From positions 20,585,611-20,649,610 of the forward strand of contig NC_092576.1 of assembly GCF_037975245.1 (NCBI RefSeq): a stretch of 64,000 nucleotides of DNA, in the 5' to 3' direction. Shown piece after piece: positions 58,993-64,000 of the stretch (the stretch's first letter is position 1; each line of letters opens with the position of its first letter). Under the pieces are notes generated by a model. That model made no database searches and was not told the DNA's origin. It worked only from the letters and a program-made list of their open reading frames with translations. The position numbers and the translations under genes are program-made. This stretch comes from Apostichopus japonicus (taxonomy: Eukaryota; Echinodermata; Holothuroidea; Aspidochirotida; Stichopodidae).

Positions 58993-61900
58993 ATATATAT
59001 ATATATAGGTACTGAAGTGGTGTCAGGGGAGCCCTGACATTATGCTTAGATATTCCCGTATGTTCTGCACCTTTCTTCCCCTTTCTTGTACTTTTATCAC
59101 TTTCATATACCGAACAGTTTGTTCCATAGGGGCCTGTACGTGCTTTTGTGTAGAACCGTCAAGTCTACAGGCCCGGTTCACGAGAGAGGCTCAGCATTAA
59201 TGCAGAAGGACTCGGCTCGGACTCAGAACCTAGTGGACTCGGACTGGCAACCCTGTTAAATAAAGCTGTACACTGAAAGGATCAACTTACCCAGGGAACC
59301 CCCTGGTCCTTGTAACGATAAATCAACCATAATGGGCCTTTTAGTCCTGCAAAACGATGTAATGATGAATAGAGGTAAATATTGTTTACACTGACAGACT
59401 TTCACACATACGCACACACAAAAGGTAATTTGAAAGAATGCAATAAAGGTAATCCACGGATTTGCACATCCCACCGCTTTCATGAATAATTCATGGTCTA
59501 CATAAGCAATTTTTTAATCCACACCGATTCATGAACGCTGCAATAGACAAAACATCATTTGTACTTTCACAAACTCCAGTCATCAATTTTAACTATATAT
59601 GAACAATGTGTGGCAACTGAGATAACTAATATAGGCTCGACTGACTAACGAACTACAATACTTCATCCTCTATATGGGAGCAATCAGATAATAATAATGA
59701 TGGTGATGATAACCACAGCCTGCAGAGGTCTATTGATGTTATAGGAAGCCTTATTTTATCCTGAAACAAGACCCATATCCATTTACTCTTACTTTATTTA
59801 ACACTGTGATGTTGTTTGAAGTTTGTCTTGGTCCGTAAGGCTCCGAATTCACGAGCCAATCACTCCTAGTTACAACTGGCTACTGTCTCTGAAAAGGCGT
59901 GGAGACTTGCGCATAAAGTAACGTCTCATGCCGGTAATCTGACCTAGTTTCGAATGAGGTGTAACAGAAAGTGTTAGACACCACCATCGATCCCAGAAAA
60001 TGCACACACAGCTTGCTACCGACGGTAATTAAACACTCGTGTACAGTCGAAACATACAGCTACGGCCAATACCCACAGCACAGTGTACATAGCAGGGATG
60101 GACATCTCAGGTCCAGATAAAAGATAACAAGGTATCACGTTTCATTACTGTCTGTATTTTGTAGCGACAAGAAGAATTATTTACAAGCAATGGAAAATTA
60201 ACTTTTTCAGAGCGCGGCACGTGGTTTGGGGCGAGTCTCCAATACCTTTAATGTGCTCGTTGCAACCTCTGTGGAAGCTAGTAACCCTGTTTGTTGGACA
60301 AGGTCTAAAAACTACTAAGATATATTAGTTGTGATGGTAAGTCATTGTGTAAGTTTTAACGCACCCTTCTGTGTACACCCGTTTATGTATAGACCTTCCT
60401 GTGTACAAGTTGTACACGCCCGTGCTGTTTTTACTGGTTATTATAATGGTTTCAGTTTCAAAAGTTACCGTCTTTCTGAATTCTTCATGGAGTTCCTCTG
60501 ACTGAGCAGGACGGAACCCCGTAAGATGAATATCAGTGACCGCACAGGATCACCTGCTTTAAAGATGACACTGTCGAATCGATGGAGACTTTTCTTGAAA
60601 CTCATTGCAAGCGAGGTCCTCATTCGGTGATCCCAACTTCTGCAAAATATAATCAAGCATCCCTTGACAGTTAATGTTGTAAGATAAGATCGTTGTCTTT
60701 CTTCCTGTACTTGTAAAGCATGTGCAGAGTCAATGTATAGTGAATCTGCGATATACGGGATCTACACAATCAGAAACAGGATGTGTTGTTTTCTGGGGAT
60801 TGACAAAAACTATAGTGTTTTTACACAGGAATTGTTGAAAGTTATCATTTGTATAAAGCTTTTTTGCTGTATCTGACCTAGTTGTTAATTTAACTTAGGT
60901 AATTACTATTATATTATGATCCATTTAGCTCACGGTTTAGTAATTTTGATGTATGTGTCCAACATTTTGCAAGGGGTGGGGTAGAGCCTTCCAATACCAT
61001 GAGCTATAGGGTTTTTTAGAACGACTTCGGTTATTTGTTTGGAGAACAGGGGTTGGGGCGTATTCCCCGGAAGCTTCATAATTGTTTAAATAAGGGATAA
61101 ATATCAGAAAGAGAATTTGCTCTAAATTTCGATGAAATGTATCACAGAGTCCTAGTGAGAGTTCAGTAGCAGAGTACCGGCCCAAAGCTACATGGGTGTT
61201 AGATATTTCTTGTTCTCTCGTAGCGAGTTGAAAGTACACAGATATATAAGAGAGGGGATTTCAATTTCTCTGGAATATATTTCATAGCCCTGGTGGGGGT
61301 CCATGGGCGAAGCCCTCGGACGTTTTAGCAATTGGGGATATTACTTTTTTGTGACAGTTTATTCAACCAAATTATAATCGCTTAAACAATGCACAAACTA
61401 GAGGATATTCACTGATAAATAAAGCACCACTAGAGATAATTAACTGTTTCTTACACTTAACTCCAGAACTAATACACAATTCGTTGTCAGCTGGCTTACT
61501 TGAATAGATAATGGCTGTCAATAAATGCCATTTTCTCATTCAGGTCTCTTTCCTGAGCAGTCTTCAGACATCTGCTGTACACGTCACGGTTAATAACCAG
61601 TACATCGCACTCAGCTGCTGTTATTACTGAGGCTTTTCTTATACTGTTCTTGTGTATTAACGCTAGTTCACCGAAGCTATGTCCAGAGCCTGTTATAAGT
61701 GAAAATGTTATAATTATGTACAACACTCGAGATTAGTCACGACAGATTGACAAGTTCGTTCATGTCACTTATGTTTCATCTCTACTTGATTGTCTTAATA
61801 CAGACAGCATGCATGTTTGAAAATACGATAGAAATTTAGAATGGTCAGTTTGATATTTTTGAAGCCAGCTCCCATTATTCACCATCCTCCCAACGCCGAG

Positions 61901-63027
61901 AGTCAGTCCAATTTGATATAGGTAAAACATTGTGGTGTACTACTGGAAAAGCTTAACATTGTTCTATAGGATTACAGAAATGTACCGAAGATTAATCCAA
62001 TTGACAAGAAGTTCTAGGAATTGATTTGGTGATTGAAACTAAACTGCGATTCCACGAGGAAAGAGGTTATCAGACTCGGAGGATTCCTTAAGCTGGCCGT
62101 GCTCTTCCTCTACCTCAAATATAAACGTTAATAGTCTGGAAATATTAATATATATACCACGCTGTTTTATATATGCCAAACGAAGAATTCTAACTTTGAA
62201 ATATGACCAATGATGTGTTTAAGGCGTCACATAGCGAAAAGATTATCACAGTATATCTTCAATCACGGCAGAAAAAGTTTGATGGTCCATAATAAGTATC
62301 ACGTGATGCTGACGTATATGCAGACATGGTTCGAACAGCTTTACTCGAGCAGCAGGATATGGCAACATATACCTCAACCTCGCATACGTTTTTTTATTGA
62401 AAGTAATATGCAAAGCAAACATTTTGACACGTAGCTATATTTAGTTGTGTGGACTACTTTGCGATTTAATTTAAGCTCTTATGCATTCTCAAGCGCTAGA
62501 GGAATCATAAACTTAAAGAAACCAGGCCACAGAGATTTATCTAAGATTCACAAGCATACTGACTCATTTTTTAATGAGGTGTTCTCGCAGAGAAAAAGTA
62601 TCCCCCGTGGAGGTTTGCCCGACACTAATAAAATGTAATAATCTGATGTATGGATAGCTAGCAAGAAACAATGGTTTGCTTCGATGTTAATCGTGTAAAC
62701 CAATCCAAAGTCTTTACGAGTTCAACCCAGGTTAATGGAATATTAATCCATTTGATGAGTTTGTTTTAGCAATAAGACGTAGAATGGGAGTGTTGTACTT
62801 ACCCTGCATGGTTCTCACTAGAGTTCCAAAATGAGCCAGATACTCATCACCAGTGCACTGTTCCTGCTGTTGAAAGATCTCGTCGTCACCATGGTAACCG
62901 ACGTACACGCGTATTATACCTTTCATCATTACAAAGAAACTATCACCTACGTCACCTTGCTTGATGATAATATAATTTGAGGGGTATCGTCGTAACTCAC
63001 AGTTTTTCACGATGTCAAGGAGGGTAT
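30815..63027 (-). CDS. CNBD2-like: CNBD2-like cyclic nucleotide-binding domain protein (5' end outside window)
   Basis: Minus-strand gene assembled from eight exons: 63027-62803, 61689-61500, 60639-60518, 39423-39224, 35428-35106, 33518-33357, 31147-31018 and 30922-30815. All have AG/GT borders and each donor phase fits the next acceptor, giving 485 residues to the TGA. The first two exons form a cNMP-binding domain ([15 protein letters not shown], then phosphate-binding cassette [20 protein letters not shown] with the Glu and Arg that contact cyclic nucleotide). The next two form a second, more diverged domain ([27 protein letters not shown]). The C-terminus is basic and helical. Mammalian CNBD2 (CRIS) binds cAMP and acts in sperm; the role here is inferred. 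At least one 5' exon with the start lies to the right of 64000. The family assignment could also be another two-cNBD protein. Confidence 0.82.
31018..31147 (-). CDS. CNBD2-like: CNBD2-like exon g
   Basis: 130 nt, donor ACTATG|GTAAAT (phase 0). The acceptor is TTACAG at 31148, or CTAG six bases upstream (both keep phase). It encodes [20 protein letters not shown] and ends KPSGRTM. Confidence 0.65.
31384..31446. repeat. (AT)n microsatellite
   Basis: Uninterrupted AT dinucleotide tract inside the intron between exons g and f. Confidence 0.98.
31480..31706. repeat. Repeat with ACCGTAAAAT motifs and TGGCA...TGCCA hairpins
   Basis: Contains several forward and inverted CCGTAAAWT / ATTTTACGG motifs. 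Similar blocks lie at both ends (CTGGCAGCAGGGGTGCCAAC at 31501-31520 and CTGGCTGCAGC..GGTTGCCAAC near 31677-31698), each with TGGCA/TGCCA-type arms. It resembles a TTTACGGT/TGGCAACC element I remember from fish genomes; that comparison is from memory. Confidence 0.6.
32018..32418. mobile_element. hAT-like MITE, 401 bp
   Basis: Left end CAGTGGCGTAGGAAGG and right end CCTACCCCCTTG are imperfect inverted repeats. Flanks ATTGAACA (32010-32017) and ATTGATCA (32419-32426) match 7 of 8 as a TSD. G-rich and C-rich subterminal runs form inverted arms. Non-coding. Confidence 0.72.
32419..33356. other. CNBD2-like intron sequence
   Basis: AT-rich intron part between the MITE and exon f; no further feature recognised. 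Confidence 0.5.
33357..33518 (-). CDS. CNBD2-like: CNBD2-like exon f
   Basis: 162 nt, acceptor GATTGTTTTGCACAG, donor TATGT|GTGAGT (phase 2). It encodes [18 protein letters not shown] and continues to [10 protein letters not shown]. An in-frame TGA sits directly across the donor, which would end the protein here if the intron were retained. Confidence 0.7.
33812..34005. repeat. Array of short perfect palindromes
   Basis: Palindromes of the form CGATAAACTSAGTTTATCG occur at 33820-33838 (one mismatch), 33861-33879, 33901-33919 and 33982-33999. Decayed versions of the same 20-21 bp unit lie between them. The main copies are about 40 bp apart. Each can extrude an 8-9 bp hairpin with a 1-base loop. 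Located in the intron between exons e and f. Confidence 0.85.
34150..34430 (-). repeat. GACGCAC-end dispersed repeat, minus-strand partial copy
   Basis: Reverse complement begins AAGGCTTCATAATTGACGCAC and contains AGCAACGATACAGCAGGC and TTTCATGAGTTTGAATC, collinear with the copies at 40505 and 57331. Right part only. Confidence 0.75.
34670..34999. mobile_element. hAT-like MITE with triplicated hairpin, 330 bp
   Basis: TIRs CAGGCGCGTAGCCAAGG / CTCGCTACGCGCCTG. Flanks CAAAGGAT (34662-34669) and CCAAGGAT (35000-35007) match 7 of 8. It contains the recurrent core, in which the GCGCGCCAACACATGGTGGC hairpin is present three times in tandem. Same family as the copy at 1-177. Non-coding. Confidence 0.85.
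35106..35428 (-). CDS. CNBD2-like: CNBD2-like exon e: charged C-terminal region
   Basis: 323 nt, acceptor TTCATTATCGCCAG, donor TTAAACAG|GTACCG (phase 2). The frame is open from [17 protein letters not shown] through a Lys/Arg/Glu-rich helix ([12 protein letters not shown]) to [11 protein letters not shown]. Coding is supported by phase fit and composition, not by a recognised domain. Confidence 0.72.
35750..36294. repeat. 31-bp satellite, left block
   Basis: About 17 units of 31 bp, core GCCATATGTGTGTAATGATA then TACAACACAGT. Because 31 is not divisible by 3, all three minus-strand frames remain open, giving several overlapping HTYGT/HIWHC open frames that are artefacts. Confidence 0.95.
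36295..38236. mobile_element. 1.94-kb hAT-like element inserted in the 31-bp satellite
   Basis: Termini CAGTGGCGGAGA / TCTCCGCCACTG are perfect 12-bp inverted repeats. GCAATGAC flanks it on both sides (36287-36294 and 38237-38244), an exact 8-bp TSD. Inside are subterminal G/C runs, a nested element (36880-37427) and two further core copies at 37896-37997 and 38057-38158. The end CATACACCCCTGG near 38036 looks like another truncated TIR element. No transposase recognised. Confidence 0.88.
36880..37427. mobile_element. Nested TIR element, 548 bp
   Basis: Termini CATGGGCGCAGATC / GATCTGCGCCCATG are perfect inverted repeats; flanks CTCCAAAC and GTCAAAAC match 6 of 8 as a decayed TSD. It carries a further core copy at 37272-37375 and inverted TCCCCACCA blocks. 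Nested inside the element 36295-38236. Confidence 0.75.
38237..38855. repeat. 31-bp satellite, right block
   Basis: About 20 units continuing the array at 35750-36294. Variants include CAGTGCCTATTATGTGTGC and CGGTGCAATATG. The satellite was one array before the hAT-like insertion. Confidence 0.95.
38856..39223. other. CNBD2-like intron between satellite and exon d
   Basis: Contains a C-run at 38998-39010 and otherwise unremarkable intron sequence. No feature recognised. Confidence 0.5.
39224..39423 (-). CDS. CNBD2-like: CNBD2-like exon d: second cNMP domain, second half
   Basis: 200 nt, acceptor TTTTACTTCTTAAAG, donor TGGATG|GTAAGT (phase 0). It encodes [18 protein letters not shown], then [15 protein letters not shown] and a basic helix. 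It has no clear FGEL-type cassette, so this domain may not bind nucleotide. It is separated from exon c by a 21-kb intron. Confidence 0.75.
39450..39546. repeat. A-run and (AT)n microsatellite
   Basis: Poly-A at 39454-39467 followed by interrupted AT/TATA tracts to 39546, just upstream (minus strand) of exon d. Confidence 0.95.
39547..40504. other. Large CNBD2-like intron, no feature recognised
   Basis: AT-rich intron sequence. An inverted pair TAGGTTTACCT / CAGGTAAACCTA lies around 39590-39632. Nothing coding. Confidence 0.4.
40505..40975 (+). repeat. GACGCAC-end dispersed repeat, plus-strand copy
   Basis: Starts AAGGCTTAATAATTGACGCAC and is collinear with 57331-57917 through AACTATACAGCAGGCAACC, TTTCATGAGTTTGAATCC, CTCTGGGACCTGACC and AGCTTATCGACAGATGTG. 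The right terminus is not seen. Confidence 0.75.
40976..43485. other. Large CNBD2-like intron, minor repeats only
   Basis: No confident gene. An open stretch at 42150-42255 on the plus strand ([19 protein letters not shown]) looks mildly coding but lacks a consistent splice model. A dispersed AT-rich repeat lies at 42770-42950. Confidence 0.4.
42770..42950. repeat. Dispersed AT-rich repeat, second copy
   Basis: Blocks TTTGACCTTCACC, CAATAGGCTTCTTGTACT and CATGAGAAACTGTGTTTAC correspond in order to 15165-15320. Class not determined. Confidence 0.55.
43486..44414 (+). CDS. Possible small plus-strand gene, unrecognised, two exons
   Basis: Exon 43486-43697 ([13 protein letters not shown]... to ...PVVFNI) ends in phase 2 at a good donor CA|GTAAGT. 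Exon 44267-44414 begins after GGTTTGTTGTAG and keeps phase, giving [20 protein letters not shown] and ending QLL-TAG. Composition looks coding ([30 protein letters not shown]). A TGA lies directly before the ATG. In another frame upstream of 43483 a coding-looking stretch ([15 protein letters not shown]) follows the strong acceptor TCTCTTGTCAG, so a frameshifted pseudogene is possible. AATAAA lies near 44709. It is nested in the CNBD2-like 21-kb intron on the opposite strand. I do not recognise the family. Confidence 0.4.
44750..46060. repeat. Direct duplication, about 650-bp units
   Basis: 44750-45405 and 45417-46060 are collinear: both contain CTGGGAGGGGAG, TAATGCTTCCCACAATGGGG, CTTAAGTCTAGTGGACCCTC, CAGAGCTGTAGTCGAGTCC and CGGACCAGATAAGTGGCAGC. 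Some internal phrases (GAGAATCCTTTTGTTAGTGA) also resemble each other within a unit. Likely a tandem duplication of a repeat; the GTCGAGTCC...CCGAGTCC motif is TE-like. Confidence 0.8.
46061..48945. other. Large CNBD2-like intron, no feature recognised
   Basis: About 2.9 kb of AT-rich intron with short C-runs (47482-47505 and around 48137-48155). No supported exon on either strand. Confidence 0.45.
48946..49498. mobile_element. hAT-like MITE, 553 bp
   Basis: TIRs CAGTGGCGTAGCCACGG / CCTGGCTACTTCACTG (imperfect). CATGTACC flanks both ends exactly (48938-48945 and 49499-49506), an 8-bp TSD. It contains a plus-oriented core at 49308-49414 (GAGCGCCAACCCATGGTGGC) and G-rich/C-rich subterminal runs. 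Non-coding. Confidence 0.88.
49499..49696. other. Short spacer between two hAT-like elements
   Basis: 198 bp including both adjoining TSDs. A 60-codon plus-strand open frame starts here but runs into the next element; no homology recognised. Confidence 0.35.
49697..50025. mobile_element. hAT-like MITE copy A, 329 bp
   Basis: Termini CGTGGCGGAGC (one base lost from CAGTGGCGGAGC) and GCTCCGCCACTG. Exact 8-bp TSD CCTGTTAT at 49689-49696 and 50026-50033. Reverse-oriented core at 49757-49852. Right subterminal CGCCTGACTGTATGGACG. Two relatives lie nearby (50120-50371 and 52082-52413). Confidence 0.9.
50120..50371. mobile_element. hAT-like MITE copy B, left-truncated
   Basis: Collinear with copy A from GGCCGGAAATGACCC through GGTGTCATCGCCAAC and AAGGGCGCCAGC to the right end GACGCTCCGCCACTG. 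The left TIR is missing. The right flank TTGGGAGC (50372-50379) equals the left flank of copy C. Confidence 0.85.
50380..52073. other. Segment between hAT copies B and C
   Basis: 1.7-kb segment bounded by TTGGGAGC on both sides. A plus-strand open frame at 50824-51057 ([16 protein letters not shown]...) has no recognised homology. A degenerate tandem repeat occupies 51355-51980. Confidence 0.4.
51355..51980. repeat. Degenerate tandem repeat, about three copies
   Basis: Three diverged blocks share TAAATGAYGNTGTAACCAGGG, TGAGATTTAAAAAATTC and CATTACTGCCTGCTCTCGCT then GATTTCTTT (at about 51365-51490, 51535-51655 and 51890-51975). Spacing is irregular. Confidence 0.6.
52082..52413. mobile_element. 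hAT-like MITE copy C with mismatched flanks
   Basis: Complete TIRs CAGTGGCGGAGC / GCTCCGCCACTG, nearly identical inside to copy A. The left flank is TTGGGAGC (52074-52081), but the right flank is CCTGTTAT (52414-52421), followed by the same 94-bp sequence that follows copy A. The two flanks are the TSDs of copies B and A respectively. Confidence 0.88.
52414..52507. repeat. 94-bp duplicate of the copy A right flank
   Basis: Matches 50026-50119 (CCTGTTATGACATTAG ... TGTTCTAGCC) and ends abruptly: GGAAAGTT follows in the first copy, TTTTGACA in the second. Confidence 0.9.
52585..53518. mobile_element. Foldback-like element built of minisatellites, 934 bp
   Basis: CTATTTAGG occurs on both sides (52576-52584 and 53519-53527), a possible 9-bp TSD. 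Ends GGTTCTAGGACAAA / TTTGTCCTGTCACC are imperfect inverted repeats. The subterminal arms are tandem GGACAAAATCCCCC units (left) and inverted GGGGGATTTTGTCC units (right). The centre is a 12-bp minisatellite of GGTACTGGTCAG type with palindromic GGTACC steps. Open frames in it are repeat artefacts. Confidence 0.75.
53528..57330. other. Large CNBD2-like intron, no feature recognised
   Basis: About 3.8 kb AT-rich intron. I scanned for exons and TIRs on both strands and found nothing I can support. Confidence 0.45.
57331..57917 (+). mobile_element. TIR element with GACGCAC ends, about 587 bp
   Basis: Left GGCTTCATAATTGACGCAC (57331-57349) and right GTGCGTCAATTAAAAGCCC are inverted repeats with two mismatches. 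A second GTAATTGACGCAC follows the left end directly. Two partial relatives lie at 34150-34430 and 40505-40975. Non-coding; TSD not determined. Confidence 0.72.
57918..60517. other. Large CNBD2-like intron, right part
   Basis: Contains an interrupted (AT)n tract at 58888-59006 and, at 59203-59255, a TE-like end (GGACTCGGACTGGCAACCCTG). No exon seen other than the adjacent exon c. Confidence 0.45.
58888..59006. repeat. (AT)n microsatellite with ATCT interruptions
   Basis: AT dinucleotide tract interrupted by ATCT steps. Confidence 0.95.
60518..60639 (-). CDS. CNBD2-like: CNBD2-like exon c: second cNMP domain, first half
   Basis: 122 nt, acceptor TTATATTTTGCAG, donor TTACGGG|GTTCCG (weak consensus, but phase 1 fits the next exon). 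It encodes [20 protein letters not shown] and [18 protein letters not shown]. Confidence 0.75.
60640..61499 (-). other. CNBD2-like intron between exons b and c
   Basis: 860-bp intron; no other feature recognised. Confidence 0.6.
61500..61689 (-). CDS. CNBD2-like: CNBD2-like exon b: phosphate-binding cassette
   Basis: 190 nt, acceptor ACTTATAACAG, donor TTCAA|GTAAGC (phase 2). It encodes [20 protein letters not shown] followed by [15 protein letters not shown]. The conserved FGEL Glu and the SIRKAS Arg are both present, so nucleotide binding is plausible. Confidence 0.88.
61690..62802 (-). other. CNBD2-like intron between exons a and b
   Basis: 1.1-kb intron. Plus-strand open frames at 62210-62434 and 62447-62638 have no recognised homology and are not called. 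Confidence 0.55.
62803..63027 (-). CDS. CNBD2-like: CNBD2-like exon a: first half of cNMP domain 1
   Basis: 225 nt, acceptor CTCTGCATACAG, donor ATGCAGG|GTAAGT (phase 1). It encodes [35 protein letters not shown] and a Gln/Glu-rich loop before the phosphate-binding cassette. Confidence 0.83.
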
Positions 63028-63201
63028 CTGTATGCAGAGACGGGAAATCAAGGATGTAAGTATAAGGCACATTATGTATTCAAACAAATGTAAGCCGAAC
63101 ATTACTCTTATATAACCATCACACTTTCCAGCATAATATAATAAAATTATGTTTGTCATCTGGAAATACGCCTTTAAATAAAGTGAACCGTTAATTCTTC
63201 C

Positions 63202-63369
<168 letters not shown>

Positions 63370-63414
63370 TTCTTAATTTCTCCCTCCACCTCCACCTCTC
63401 GCTCTCCCTCTCTC

Positions 63415-64000
63415 TGTAACCGTTTTATTCTGTTGTTTGTGACCGTTTTATCCTGTTGTTTGTGACCGTTTTATCCTGTTGTTTGTAACCGTTTTATCCT
63501 GTTGTTTGTGACCGTTTTATCCTGTTGTTTGTAACCGTTTTATCCTGTTGTTTGTGACCGTTTTATCCTGTTGTTTGTAACCGTTTTATCCTGTTGTTTG
63601 TGACCGTTTTATCCTGTTGTTTGTAACCGTTTTATCCTGTTGTTTGTGACCGTTTTATCCTGTTGTTTGTGACCGTTTTATCCTGTTGTTTGTAACCGTT
63701 TTATCCTGTTGTTTGTGACCGTTTTATCCTGTTGTTTGTAACCGTTTTATCCTGTTGTTTGTGACCGTTTTATCTTGTTGTTTGTAACCGTTTTATCCTG
63801 TTGTTTGTAACCGTTTTATCCTGTTGTTTGTGACCGTTTTATCCTGTTGTTTGTGAACGTTTTATCCTGTTGTTTGTAACCGTTTTATCCTGTTGTTTGT
63901 GACCGTTTTATCTTGTTGTTTGTGACCGTTTTATCCTGTTGTTTGTAACCGTTTAATCCTGTTGTTTGTAACCGTTTTATCCTGTTGTTTGTAACTGTTT
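63415..64000. repeat. 23-bp minisatellite with alternating variants, continues past window
   Basis: Units of 23 bp, ACCGTTTTATCCTGTTGTTT plus GTG or GTA, about 25 copies. GTGACCG and GTAACCG forms often alternate, giving a 46-bp higher period. It lies within or upstream of the CNBD2-like 5' intron. Confidence 0.95.

Noticed and set aside
62210-62638. Plus-strand open frames antisense in the exon a-b intron
   Set aside because: Moderately coding-looking text but no recognised motif, no consistent splice sites and stops between them.

Overview
The window reads as eukaryotic, AT-rich, intron-rich nuclear DNA from an animal. Genes are split into short exons with GT-AG borders, most of the sequence is introns and repeats, and there are non-LTR retrotransposon, tRNA-derived SINE and hAT-type DNA-transposon remains. 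The two recognisable genes and the repeat style suggest a marine invertebrate deuterostome, perhaps an echinoderm such as a sea cucumber. That placement is inference, not proof. There are no operons, CRISPR arrays or phage-like modules.

Left part (about 0.9-13 kb, minus strand): a FBXO30/FBXO40-like gene. It encodes a TRAF-type zinc-finger and F-box protein, a predicted substrate receptor of an SCF ubiquitin ligase. Four exons join in matching phase; the first, start-bearing exon was not found. The last intron (7.3 kb) is mostly two minisatellites: a 53/39-bp unit at 1.28-2.59 kb and a 32-bp unit at 4.3-8.5 kb. The second carries a 912-bp higher-order duplication.

Middle-left (13-30 kb): no convincing host gene. 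It holds a 33-bp satellite (16.9-20.3 kb) split by a 1.1-kb terminal-inverted-repeat (TIR) element, two MITEs (21.4-22.3 kb), a decayed LINE with endonuclease and reverse transcriptase fragments (23.3-26.1 kb) flanked by an inverted repeat, and a tRNA-like SINE near 27.6 kb.

Right part (30.8-63 kb, minus strand): a CNBD2-like gene (cyclic nucleotide-binding domain protein, two cNMP domains). I assembled eight exons with consistent phases; its 5' end lies beyond the window. A 21-kb intron contains a possible small plus-strand gene at 43.5-44.4 kb. The introns hold many non-autonomous hAT-like elements with recognisable 8-bp target-site duplications (TSDs), a 31-bp satellite interrupted by a nested hAT-like insertion, an array of short palindromes at 33.8 kb, a foldback-like element at 52.6-53.5 kb, and a (TA)n tract plus 23-bp minisatellite at the right edge.

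The most interesting content is the mobile-element biology. A ~100-bp core with a GCGCCA...TGGCGC hairpin recurs inside elements with different termini. Two related hAT copies carry swapped TSDs, as if recombined. One 9-bp-TSD element is built almost wholly from minisatellite arms. No novel protein system was found.
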